From: CAWUJK01 sp963922865
GTDB lineage: Bacteria > Patescibacteriota > Gracilibacteria > BD1-5 > UBA6164
DNA: 41,301 nt
Direction: 5' to 3'
NCBI GenBank assembly: GCA_963922865.1
Contig: CAWUJK010000006.1
Location: 1 to 41,301 of the forward strand
The stretch's first letter is position 1. Each line of letters opens with the position of its first letter. Shown piece after piece: positions 30,631 to 40,584 of this stretch. Under the pieces are notes generated by a model, which made no database searches, was not told the origin of the DNA, and saw only the letters and a list, made by a program, of their open reading frames with translations. The position numbers and the translations under genes are program-made.

Positions 30631-31209
30631 TTAAATTTTATTTTTTAATTTTATTATAGTAGCGTTTGGAGTAGAAGGCATTTCATAAATAGCGTACTCA
30701 AAATCTAGTTTTTCTGCATTCATAAGTATTATTCTTGAAACTCAACTATGTGCTACTATTAGTATATTTTTATTTTGATTTTTAATTCCATTATAAAATT
30801 TACTGACTCTATCTGAAAATTCTATTATGTCTTCTTTTTTGTTGTAAATTATGCTTTTGAATATTTTCCTCATTTCTTTACTATTCTCAACTTTGAATTC
30901 TTTTTTTATATCATCATGTGAATAGTCTTTTAAAGCTCAAGCATATTGTTCTTTCAACCTCTCATCAGTTTCTATTTTTTTATTGTATCATATTTCTTTT
31001 GCTATCAGTTGTGCTGTGTCTAAAGCTCTTTTTAGTGGGGAAGAGATTATTAAATCAAAAGTGATTCACTGATTTTTTGCTTCTTTTCAAGCTTTCATTG
31101 CTTGTTTTATTCAATTTTGATTTAATAGACTATCAACATCTCAAGGGTTCATTTTGTTTTGAGCATTTCTATCTGTTTGTCCATGTCTTACGAAGTAAAG
31201 GTTTCACAT
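30631..31209 (-). CDS. Histidine phosphatase (phosphoglycerate mutase-like)
   Basis: 192 residues. MGNLYFVRHGQTDRN has the R-H-G phosphoenzyme His. ISSPLKRALDTAQLIA is the second conserved block, and NILIVAHSGVSRIILMNA has the C-terminal catalytic His. Small size and the lack of mutase-specific insertions fit a phosphatase (CobC/GpmB-like) rather than a glycolytic mutase; the substrate is unknown. It lies 95 bases upstream of the ATP-grasp start, which has its own promoter. Position 2 glycine is UGA, directly after the ATG. Confidence 0.85.
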
Positions 31210-31308
31210 ATTTTGGTATTTTAAAAGTGTATTATGCTTTTAAACATAATATACTTTTTTTTATGAAATTACAATTTGTTTTTTAAGTAATTATTTTTTT
31301 ATGATTTT

Positions 31309-32397
31309 TTATTTTTTTCTTTTATAGCCTCTTTTTCTAGTTTTATTTGGTTTTTTTATAGTATTATCTTTCTTTCTTTTTATACTTTCAAGAGTTTCTT
31401 CTCTTCATACTTTTTTTAAAAGTTTATTTGTTATATAAAAACTTATTGAAAAAATAAATTTTTTTTCATTTTTATTTATTTTATAAAATAAAACTTTGTA
31501 TTGAGATTCTATAGAATCATAATTTATACTCATTTCTCAAATATTTCTATTTTTAATTGTTGTTTTTATATTTTTATCTAATTTTTTATTTGTTATAAAT
31601 TCAACAAATCAATCAAGTATTTCAGAATATATTTTTGATATTGTTTTTAACTCATTTTCAATTTCTTTATCCAAATATTTACTTGGTCATCATTTTTTAA
31701 ATCATTCTTCTTTCCATCTGATATAGGCTTGTTTTAGTATATTATTTTTGTATTCTCAACTATTTAATATTTCACTTGTTTTGGAGTTTATTATAAATAG
31801 ACTCACCAAATCTGGTATTTGAGTTATTGAAAAATCATTTTTACTTACTATTCATTCTTTAGAATCTATTTTATCTCTGACTCTTTCCACTTCTACTACT
31901 TTATTTTTTATTCTTTTTGATTTAGTAGTCGTTAGCTGATTTCATATGATTATTTTTTTGTCATTTAAAGTATAAGTACTTAAAAAATCTATTTTTTCCT
32001 GGTCAAATTCTTCTGCTCACTTTTCATACCTTATAGAAGAACTTCAAATTTTTTCTCTTATCAGCTTATCCAACAAAAAAAATTCTAATGCTACTCAAGG
32101 ATTTTTTAATTTTTGTTCTATATTATTTCTTATGTTTCAAGAACTTATAGAAGATAAAACCCTTATTAATTTTATTCAAATTTTTTTACATATTTTTCTA
32201 GTTTTTTTGTCTTGAATTTCTTTTTTTAACCAAAAATTCTTTAATTTTTTTAAATCTCTTTTTGTTATAACTCACCACAATATTTCATTTACCATATCTC
32301 TTGTATTTGATCTTGTTGTTTTTATGCTATTTAAGGCACTAAGCTTATTTGAATTGTCTTTAATTGATAGTATATTTTTTATAGCATTTTTTCTCAT
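31309..32397 (-). CDS. Unrecognised basic 362-aa protein
   Basis: 362 residues, very lysine-rich. It begins MRKNAIKNILSIKDNSNKLS and ends in a strongly basic tail (NKTRKRGYKRKK), which suggests nucleic-acid binding. Middle parts contain helical segments (VEVERVRDKIDSKEGIVSK, GFKKGGPSKYLDKEIENEL) and a beta-like stretch (SQYKVLFYKINKNEKKFIFS). No membrane helices or signal peptide. No family recognised. It lies 94 bases downstream of ileS on the same strand and 99 bases upstream of the histidine phosphatase. Confidence 0.65.
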
Positions 32398-32491
32398 AAA
32401 ATAAAGGAAAGTTTATATATTTTTCCTTTATTTTCTATTTTTAACTATACTCATCAAACTTATTTAGTCAAATTATAGTGTATGAAATTCC

Positions 32492-35400
32492 TTATTTTTT
32501 TAATTTTATAGTAACTTTTAGACTTTCTATTTCTAAATCTTTTTCTATATCAGAATCACTTAAATTTTCTACTATACTAGATAAAGTTTCGTTTTGTATA
32601 TATTTTTTGAATTGATTTACTACTTCATTTAATCATATTATTGAAACTTTTATTCTATCATCCACCATATAGTCTGCTTGTTTCCTAGCTTCTTGTATGT
32701 ATCTTGTCAAATCTCTAGCTATTCCTTCATTTTTAAGCTCATCACTTATATTTGAATCCATAGATATAACCATTCAAAATCAAGATTCTATTGATGTATT
32801 TTTATCTTGAGTTTCAAAAACTAATTCAAAATCTCACTTTTCAAGTTCAAAATTACCTACTTTTACATTTCAATTTTCTAGTTTTTCAAAATTTCATTCT
32901 TTGGCTTGTGATATTATAAATTTCACATCTTTTCAAAATTTAGGTCATATATTTTTCCCGTTTGGTTTACAAATTTCTTTGGCTAAAGTTTCTCATTTAA
33001 CAATCAATACTTCTTTTACATTTAATTCTTCTTTGATTATTTCGTTATAATATTTATCAATTTGACTTGTGATTTTTATATGATTTAATGGTTGCCTTAC
33101 TCTTATTTTATTGTTTGCTCTCCAAGATAGTCCAAGTTTAATTATTTTTTGAACTCTATCAGTATCTTTGTTTAATTTTTCATCAATTAGTTCTTTTTGG
33201 TGTTTTGGAAAATCTTCTAAGTGTACAGACTTTTTTCATGTTAGATTTTTGTAAATATACTCACTTAAAAATGGCATAAATGGAGCTATTATTTTTGTTG
33301 TTTCTACTATTGTGAAATATAGTGTTTCATATGCTTGTAATTTATCATTATCATTTTCTGATTTCCAAAACCTTTTCCTTGATCTTCTTACATACCAGTT
33401 TGTTAAGTTATCCATGAATTTAACAATTATTTTAGTAGCTTCATTTAGTTTGTATTCTTCTAATCATTTTGTTGTTTGTTTTGTCAATTCATTTAACTCT
33501 GATACCAACCATTTATCTAAATTATTTTCTAGTTTTTTTGGTAGTCAATTTGTTATAAAACCATCTATATTGGCATATGTTGTAAAAAAATAATATGTGT
33601 TCCATAATGGTAAAATAACCTTTTTTATAACCTCTTCTACTCAGCTTTCTTTAAAATTCATGTTATTTCATGACATAAGTGGGCTATTGATCATATAAAA
33701 TCTTATAGCATCTGCTCAGTATTTTTGTATTGTTCATTTTGGATCTGGGTAGTTTCAATATGATTTTGACATTTTTCTTCCATCGCTTCCATTTACTATT
33801 CATGTTGTTATTACATTTGTAAAACTTCTTTTATCCCAAACTGCAACTCAAACTACATGCATTACATAAAACCATGCTCTTACTTGTCATATATATTCTA
33901 CTATAAAATCAGCTGGATAGCTTTCTTCCATTGGGGCTTTATTTTCAAAAGGGTAGTGCATACCTGCATATGGCATACTTCAACTATCCATCCATACATC
34001 TAGCACTTCAGGTATTCTTTTATATGTAAGTCCGTTTTCTTTCCAAGTTATATCGTCTATATATGGTTTATGTAAATCAACTATTTTCATTTTACTTATT
34101 TCTTCTATTTCCTTTTTGCTTCAAAATACTTTCATATCTTTTTCTTCTCAATTTTCATCATATCAGATCCATATAGGCATAGGTGTTCACCAATATCTTG
34201 TTCTACTTATACACCAATCTGGGGCTGACTCTATACTTTTTAGAAATTGTCAATGTTTAAGATGTTCAGGAGACCAATTTATTGCCTCATTTTCTTTTAT
34301 TAGTTTTTCTTTTATACTTGCTATGTTTATAAACCAAGAATCTTGAGATTTGTATATAAGTGGTGTTCAGCTTCTAGGACACATAGCTACTCTGTGGTTT
34401 ATACTTTCTTTTTTGAATAGTAGTCATTTTTCTTTTAATTTTTCAGTTATTATATCATTTGCTTCTATGTAGTGTATTCACTCATATTCTTTGATTTCTC
34501 AGCTATATTTTCATTCATTATCTAGTGCATTTGATATATATATTCATTTTTCTTTTGCTAGTTCAAAATCTACATCTCAAAACTCAGGGGCTTCATGAGC
34601 TATACCTGTTCAGTCTTTATCTGTTACAAATTCTGCATCATAGATTATATGATTTTTTTGTTGGTCTGTATCTTTATAGTAGTCAAATGGGGGAGTGTAT
34701 TTTAGTCATACTAGTTTATCTCACATAAAAGAATCTAGTATTTCAAATTCTTTTCCTTTAAATACTGTTTCAACTCTAGCTGTTGCTAGTATGTAATTTT
34801 TTCACTGCGATTTTACTCTTGAATATGCTAAATCTTTATTTACTGCTATTGCCATATGGGCTGGTATAGTCCATGGTGTTGTTGTCCAGGCTAATAGATA
34901 GTCTCATTTTTCTACATTTTTAGAATCTTTTAAAATAGGGAACATAACAGTTATTGCTGGATCTGATACTTCTTCATATGAGTCATCCATTGCTACTTCA
35001 AAATTTGATATAGGAGTTCCTAGTTTCCAGCTATAAAGTGATACTCTTTGTCATTTATATATCAGTTTTTTATCCCATAATTGCTTAAATACCCACATTA
35101 CAGATTCCATGTAGTTTTGATCCATTGTTTTGTATGAGTTTTTGAAATCTACCCATCTTCATATATGGTCTACATACCATTCCCATTCTGCAGATGTTGT
35201 TTTGGTATAATGATAACACTCTTCTATAAATTTTTTTACTCAAGCTTTTTCTATATCTTTATTGCTTTCTAGTCATAGTTTTTTTTGTACTTTTTCTTCT
35301 ATTGGTAGTCAGTGGCAATCCCATCACCATACTCTCTCACATCTTTTTCCTTGCATGGTAAAATACCTTGGCACTACATCTTTTACTATACTTGATAGTA

Positions 35401-35578
35401 GGCTTCAATAATGGGGAGTTCATGTTATAAATGGGGGTCAATCATAAAATCTATATGGGTTTTCTTTTGGTCTGTTTTTTATAGACTGCTCAAATATTTT
35501 ATTTTGTTTCCAAAAATCTAGTATTTCTTTTTCAAGTTTTGGGAAAGATTGCTTTGGGTTTACTTTTGGGAATGTCAT
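32492..35578 (-). CDS. ileS: Isoleucyl-tRNA synthetase
   Basis: 1028 residues, typical of the long (eukaryote-like/CPR) IleS. The start MTFPKVNPKQSFPKLEKEIL leads to the class I signature FYDGPPFITGTPHYGSLLSS, where HIGH is PHYG (55-58). RVGGDCHGLPIE-type wording (RVWGWDCHGLPIE) follows. The KMSKS loop is at 602-606 (GRKMSKSYGNYPDPKG). A CP1 editing domain and a C-terminal tRNA-binding region fill the rest. Charges tRNA-Ile. Two small membrane-protein genes precede it, the nearer stopping 17 bases before ATG 35578. Glycines of GTP-H-Y-G are UGA. Confidence 0.95.
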
Positions 35579-35595
35579 AGAAGATAAAAGTTAAA

Positions 35596-35904
35596 TTATA
35601 AGAAGTATTTATATAATATTTTTCAAATGTTGTATAAAGATATACAACAAAACATAAAAACTAAGAATAACCATTCTTTATGGCTGAATTCACTATATAT
35701 TATCCATGTTCAAGCTATAATAAGTGCTATAGAGAATAGGTTTTTAAAGGTGATATCAGTTATTAGTTGTGATATTGGTATATCTATTATTGGAGAATCT
35801 AATCCTATAATAATCACAAAACTTAGAGTTAAAACAAAGAATACCTTAAATATAAACAGTAAATATGCTTTTATTTTTTTAATTATCTTATCTTTTTTTA
35901 TCAT
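35596..35904 (-). CDS. Small membrane protein upstream of ileS
   Basis: 102 residues with three hydrophobic segments: YLLFIFKVFFVLTLSFVIII, LFSIALIIAGTWIIY and WLFLVFMFCCISLYNIG. Basic N-terminus (MIKKDKIIKKIKA). Unrecognised. The stop is 17 bases from the ileS start, so translation of the two may be linked. An in-frame stop just upstream of ATG 35904 fixes the start. A plus-strand reading of the same bases is a shadow. Confidence 0.55.
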
Positions 35905-35993
35905 ACTAGTTTTATTTAAAAATTAAAATTATTATTTTTTTATTTTATATCCTTTATAATTTTATACGCCTTATTTTATGTTTTGTGACATTT

Positions 35994-36266
35994 TTATTTG
36001 TTATTCATTAAAAAATTTCCTATAGATAAAAATCAAATGATTATGTAAATTATTAAGTTTATGGTAGAAAAGATTATTTTTAAATACTCTTTTTTTATAT
36101 TCAGTGATTTATAAAAGTATATGGAGCTAAGATTTATTAATGTTATTATCATAATAAATCATATAATGCTGTACCTAGAGCCATGGCTAATAAATATTAT
36201 TCATGTATTTGATAATACTCATAATATAACTCATAATAGGTATTTATATATTATCAATTTTTTCAT
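35994..36266 (-). CDS. Small membrane protein
   Basis: 90 residues with three hydrophobic segments (YLLGVILGVLSNTGIIFI, SIIGFIMIITLINLSSIYF, IIFSTINLIIYIIIGFLSIG), no recognised family. Three of its glycines are UGA inside membrane helices. It lies 89 bases upstream of the next small membrane gene and then ileS, on the same strand. Confidence 0.55.
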
Positions 36267-36318
36267 ATTTAGTTTTGTTTAAAAAATTAAAATAATTTTG
36301 TTTTTTTGTAAAAAGTGT

Positions 36319-36390
36319 TATAATGCTAATGTTATCACGATTTAGTCGTATGGATTAAGATTTAGGTGCTTAATTAGTGCGACTTTTTTT
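36319..36390 (+). ncRNA. Candidate free-standing small RNA with own promoter and terminator
   Basis: An extended -10 (TGTTATAATG, TATAAT at 36319-36324) is preceded by a weak TTTTGT/TTGTTT. About 7 bases on, a structured stretch begins. AGTCG (36344-36348) pairs with CGACT (36380-36384), inside which ATTAAG pairs with CTTAAT, and the RNA ends in seven Ts. No plus-strand gene lies upstream that would need this terminator, since neighbours to the left run on the minus strand. Predicted RNA about 36331-36390. Confidence 0.5.
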
Positions 36391-36650
36391 GTGTTTAAAT
36401 TTTAATTTGTTTTTTAGATTATTTAAACTATCAAGTTTTTCTTTTGCAGTTCTTTTTAAAAATATAGAGTATTTTTTCTCATTTGGGACTATTACTGATA
36501 ATAGCTTTCACTTTTTATTAAAGTTTTCATTTTTTCCTTTTTTTATTAGCTGTTAATTATTTTATTGTCTTTTCGGACAAAAAATTTTATTTTTTATAAA
36601 AATATATGTAATTCTTCTTTTATACATTTTTTATCATTTTTTGATTTTAT
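36391..36650. other. T-rich intergenic stretch
   Basis: No convincing gene. A minus-strand frame of about 58 codons (stop at 36370) reads LLSVIVPNEKKYSIFLKRTA, a basic peptide, but it has no ATG, GTG or TTG start. An AAGGA-plus-ATG just upstream is in another frame. It may be a broken small gene. Confidence 0.35.
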
Positions 36651-36654
36651 GAAA

Positions 36655-36829
36655 TAAAAGCATATGATACTTTTTTATTAAAAAAATAAGTATCATATGC
36701 TTTCGGTCCTATTTTTATAGGAAGTTACCACCTAAAGCTATGCTCTATTTATTTTGAGGTTCTAATAAGAAAAATAATATTTCTCCGTTCTTCCTACCAA
36801 GCTCGTGGTTGATAGCCACTCAAGTGCTT
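36655..36829 (-). ncRNA. Candidate free-standing structured RNA of unknown family
   Basis: On the minus strand a promoter (TTGATT, 16 bp, TATATT) is followed by about 110 bases with no open frame and then a 16-bp perfect hairpin (AAAGCATATGATACTT with AAGTATCATATGCTTT) ending in Ts. Inside are GTGG-CTATCAA-CCAC and CCTATAAAAATAGG hairpins and the unusually GC-richer strings GCTTGGTAGGAAGAACGG and GCTTTAGGTGGTAACTTCC. The first bases AAAGCA could also pair with TGCTTT at the 3' end. I compared it by eye with SRP RNA, RNase P RNA, tmRNA, T-box and common riboswitches and found no match. No gene lies close downstream. Confidence 0.5.
36657..36703 (-). terminator. Terminator of the structured RNA
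   Basis: A perfect 16-bp stem (36657-36672 with 36688-36703) around an A/T loop, followed on the minus strand by TATTT. Confidence 0.75.
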
Positions 36830-36835
36830 TGTTTT

Positions 36836-36863
36836 AATATAATATTTTATGTGTAAAAATCAA
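36836..36863 (-). promoter_or_regulatory. Predicted promoter of the structured RNA
   Basis: On the minus strand: TTGATT (36863-36858), 16 bp, TATATT (36841-36836). The same spacing as the window's other promoters. Confidence 0.5.
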
Positions 36864-37343
36864 GTTTATTTTGATTAAATTAATATTTATCAAATATAAT
36901 ATTCTCATAATATTTATAAATAATCATCTTTCATTAGTTATTAAAATTAACAATAAAAATTTTTATATACCTTAAAAACATATACTTAATATATTTTTCT
37001 TTGAATAATCCTTATTTTAGAAATAATTTTATTGTTATACTTTATAAGTATTAATGAATAATTATGTTTTCATAGGCTGACAAAATTTATATCAATTAAT
37101 AGATTAAGGTTGAAATTATAAAAAAATCAAAACTATTTAATCAAAATTTTATAACTAGACTTTTATATAAATGAGTAAGTAAAAAACGAGAATTAATTAA
37201 GTATTAAATATAAATTAAAAATATTTCAATTAATAGTTTTTTATTCCATTTTTGAGATAAAAAGTGAAAATTAAATTTCCTTATTTCATTTTTTTGCATA
37301 TTATTGGAATAAGGATTAATTTATTACATAATTTTAATAAAAA
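36864..37343. other. Long AT-rich leader region before fic
   Basis: No gene. It contains an inverted repeat, TTATTCCA (37241-37248) and TGGAATAA (37305-37312), 32 bases before the fic start. That could be an operator. The rest is low-complexity A/T with no convincing promoter. Confidence 0.45.
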
Positions 37344-38477
37344 ATGAAATATAAATTTAAATCATGAAGTTATAAGCAACAATACAAATATAAAAGCTTT
37401 TTACCAGAAAAAATAAGTAAAAGCTTTTATTACAGTAATCCAAAAATAAATTTATTACTTGAAAAAGCTAACCTTGGACTATGAAAACTAGAAAGTTTCT
37501 CAAAATTTATACCTGATATAAATTTTTTTATAAGTATGCACATATCAAAAGAAGCAATACAGTCTAGTAAAATAGAGTGAACAAAAACTGAGTTTGATGA
37601 TTTATTTGCAAAAAATAGTAGTTATAAAACACTAGAAGAAAGAAATGATTTAATTGAGGTTCAAAATTATATAAAAGCTCTAAGTTTATGAATAAAACAA
37701 TTAAAAAAACTACCCTTATCATTTAGATTATTTAATAATATACATAAAGAATTACTATCATGAGTTAGATGAGAATATAAAAATCCTTGAGAAATAAGAA
37801 AATCTCAAAATTGGGTTTGATGATCAGGTTTACAAGATGCTTTTTTCATACCGCCTCATCAAGATGATTTATCAGATTTAATCACAGATTTTGAAAAATT
37901 CCTACATAATGATAATTTACAAATTCCAGAACTAATAAAAATATCTATAGCTCATTATCAATTTGAGACTATCCATCCTTATCTTGATTGAAATTGAAGA
38001 GTTTGAAGGCTTATGATTATCTTATTTCTAATAGAAAAAAATATAATTTCATCTCCTATCTTTTATATATCAGACTTCCTAGAAAAAAATAGATGATCAT
38101 ATTATGATGCTCTGACAATTGCAAGAGAACAAAATAATATAGAATATTTTATTATATTTTTACTCAATTGAATAATAGAAACTTGTAAAAATTCTATAAA
38201 CACATTAGAAAAAGTACTTAAATTAAAGGAAAAACTTGAAAAAAAACTAGTTTTTTTTGGTAGAAGAATTAAAAAAGCTCAAACTATATTAAATTATTTA
38301 TACACTAATCCAGTTATAAATTACAAAGATATTATAAATGTATTAAACATATCCTCTCCTACTACTGCAAACAAATTTATAAATGATTTTATTAAAGTAT
38401 GAATTTTAGAACAAAGAACGATTAATAAAAGAAATAAGCAGTATGTTTTTGAAGATTATTTAAGTTTATTTAGGTAG
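37344..38477 (+). CDS. Fic family protein (AMPylase-type), with winged-helix C-terminus
   Basis: 377 residues. Catalytic motif HPYLDGNGRVGRL at 211-223 matches HPFx[DE]GNGRxGR, with His211 for transfer and Asp215 for Mg. An N-terminal inhibitory motif SSKIEG (Ser74, Glu78, Gly79; pattern [ST]xxxE[GN]) makes it a self-inhibited class II Fic. The flap (IRKSQNWVGG) is present. The C-terminal 90 residues form a winged-helix (ILNYLYTNPVINYKDIINVL), so it may also bind DNA. Such proteins transfer AMP to a target hydroxyl; the target is unknown. A long AT-rich leader with an inverted repeat precedes it. Both catalytic-loop glycines are UGA. Confidence 0.9.
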
Positions 38478-38589
38478 AAAAAATATCCAATTATATTTTA
38501 TTGTTTTGAATTTTAATAATTTTTCTATTATCCTAATCTAGTTTTAGATTATATTTTTAAAAATACTAAAATACATCTTTCACCAACTA

Positions 38590-38943
38590 CTATTTCTTTG
38601 CTATCACTTCTATCTCCACTAAAGCTCCCAAAGGTAACTCTGCTACTTGCAAAGTACTTCTTGCTGGTTTATGTGAAAAATACTTTTCATATATAGAATT
38701 AACCTTTGAAAAATCTTTTATATCTTTCAAAAATATAGTAGTTTTTACTACATCTTTTAATTCTAAATCAATTTCCATTAAAACTCAAGATATATTATCT
38801 ATAACCTGTTTTGTTTCTGCTTCAATTCATCACTTAATTATTTCCATAGTTTTTGGTACTAATCATATTTGCCCAGAACAAAAAATTAATTCTCATGCTA
38901 GATAATAGGGGCTATAAGGTCAAACTGCTTTAGGGTAATTCAT
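38590..38943 (-). CDS. ridA: RidA family enamine/imine deaminase
   Basis: 117 residues. MNYPKAVGPYSPYYLAGELI is the conserved start (P-x-a-x-GPYs). ELIFCSGQIGLVPKT and KTTIFLKDIKDFSKVNSIYE follow. The catalytic Arg lies in KPARSTLQVAELPLGALVEIE, as in active RidA. It hydrolyses 2-aminoacrylate and 2-aminocrotonate, which IlvA releases from serine and threonine. It starts 48 bases after the ilvA stop on the same strand, so the enzymes are made together. Soluble homotrimer in relatives. Confidence 0.95.
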
Positions 38944-38990
38944 AATTTTAGTTTGTTAATATTTAAAATATATTTTTTTTCAGACTTGTA

Positions 38991-40244
38991 CTAAACCAAT
39001 AAATCAAAATAAATCTCATCATCTGTTACATCTTTATACTTAAATCCAAGATTTGTTATATTTTCCATTATATTTTTCCAATTTCTTTTATCTGTAGTTT
39101 TTATTCAAATAAAAACTGGAGCTGTGTTTTTTGCTGATTTTTTGAGATATTCAAACCTTTCTATATCATTTCATTCTCATAAAGCTCATAAAAAATCTTT
39201 CAATGCTCATGGTCTTTGAGGAAAGAAAAATAGAAAATATTTTTTAAGTCATTCAAACCTCATACTCCTTTCTTTTACCTCTGGAAGTCTCTCAAAATCA
39301 AAATTTGAACCTGAAATTATAACCACAACTTTTTTACCTTTTATTTTACCTTTTAAATCTTTTAATCAATCACTAGCTAAAGCTCAGGCTGGTTCTACTA
39401 CTATTCAATCTTCTTTTAAATACTCAAGCATAGTAGAACAAATCCTATTTTCTGGACAAGATAAAACCTCTATTTTTTCATTTTTTACTATACTAAAATT
39501 ATTTTCTCATACCTTTGCTACTGAAGCTCAATCAACAAAGCTGTCTACTTTTTCCAGTTTTTTATTTTCTCATAGTTTCAAAGACTCTTTCATCGCTTGA
39601 GCTCCTTCTGGCTCTACTCATATTATTTTTGTTTTTTTATTTAGTTCATTTTTCACACTTATTAACCCTGATATTATTCATCATCATCATATAGGACATA
39701 TTATATAATCTGGCTCATCTTTTAGAGAGTCAAATATCTCAAGTCAAACAGTTGCTTGACCTGTTATTATTTTTTTATCATCAAATGGGTGGATAAAACT
39801 AGCTCATGTTTCTTTCTCAAAATCTTTACTAGCTTTGAAAGCATCATCAAATATATCTCATACTAATTTTACTTCTATATATTTTCAACCAAACTGCTTA
39901 GTTTTATGAATTTTTTGTTCTGGAGTTGTTACTGGCATAAAAATAGTTCATTTTATTTTTAGTTTTGCGCAAGTTATAGCTACTCATTGAGCGTGATTTC
40001 AAGCACTAGCACAAACTATTCATACTTTTTTTTGTTTTTTGCTAAGCGAGTTTATTAGGTTAAATGCTCATCTTATTTTATATGATCTAACTGTTTGTAA
40101 ATCTTCTCTTTTTAGGTATATTTCTGCTTTGTATTTTTTTGAGAGTCTTTGAGACTTTTCCAGTGGACTTGTTTTTATGAAATCACCAAAACTATGTTTT
40201 GCTGATAGTATATCCTCAAGTCTTATTTTATTTTTTTCTAGCAT
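38991..40244 (-). CDS. ilvA: Threonine ammonia-lyase IlvA
   Basis: 417 residues. PLP lysine Lys56 in TVRSYKIRGAFNLI, then VCASAGNHAQGVA, the phosphate-binding loop MCPIGGGGIISGLIS, and the C-terminal VVVIISGSNFDFERL. The end (MRFEGLKKYFLFFFPQRPGA, NDIERFEYLKKSAKN) is a single ACT-like regulatory domain, so this is the biosynthetic type (as in Bacillus) and may be inhibited by an end product. It makes 2-oxobutanoate and ammonia from threonine. No other ilv or leu genes are here. The phosphate loop's four glycines are four UGA codons in a row (about 39677-39689). ridA follows. Confidence 0.93.
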
Positions 40245-40263
40245 GTGTTTTATTTTTAAGTAT

Positions 40264-40303
40264 TAAAAAAAAGAAGTTATTTTTATTTTGAAAATAACTT
40301 CTT
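40264..40303 (-). terminator. Terminator of the Panacea-remnant locus
   Basis: AAGAAGTTATTTT (40271-40283) and AAAATAACTTCTT (40291-40303) form a 13-bp stem. On the minus strand it runs into eight Ts, so it ends transcripts coming from the right, before ilvA. Confidence 0.8.
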
Positions 40304-40339
40304 TGTTTGTGTTTATATATTTTTAGCTACATATTTTTC

Positions 40340-40582
40340 TTATATAAAAGAAGTCATACTCATAATAATTGAAATGATTTTTATAATAATAATTGATATG
40401 TTTGCTTGTTTTAACATGTTTGTTTTTTTATGTTTAACATTCAAAATATATCCTAAATTGTTTTTATGTCAATGATTTTTTTTAATTTTTATTTGGTAAG
40501 ACATTAAATATTTACATTTATTATCAAAATGAGTAATTATTTTTAATTCTTTTTCAAATTCTTTTCAAAAAGTGAACTCCAT
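40340..40582 (-). CDS. Small protein next to the Panacea remnant, possible toxin remnant
   Basis: 80 residues. It starts MEFTFGKEFEKELKIITHFD, which is loosely like the first helix of RelE/ParE-type toxins, then a basic middle (IKIKKNHGHKNN) and a hydrophobic end (ISIIIIKIISIIMSMTSFI). The hydrophobic tail is not normal for RelE. It begins 2 bases after the stop of the Panacea-like frame, as toxin-antitoxin partners do. A toxin role is only inference from position; it may be decayed. Confidence 0.4.
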
Positions 40583-40584
40583 AT

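Noticed and set aside
35627..35926. Plus-strand 99-aa frame opposite the small membrane protein
   Set aside because: The minus-strand frame has regular membrane helices, a fixed start and tight spacing to ileS; the plus frame shows only the complement.
36372..36560. Minus-strand 58-codon basic frame
   Set aside because: No start codon in frame and no homology seen; mentioned only as a possible broken gene.
36655..36829. T-box riboswitch or SRP/RNase P RNA identity
   Set aside because: AGGTGGTAAC resembles the T-box TGGN region, but no stem I, no specifier and no downstream synthetase are present; SRP's GGAAG tetraloop stem and RNase P's P4 are not found either.
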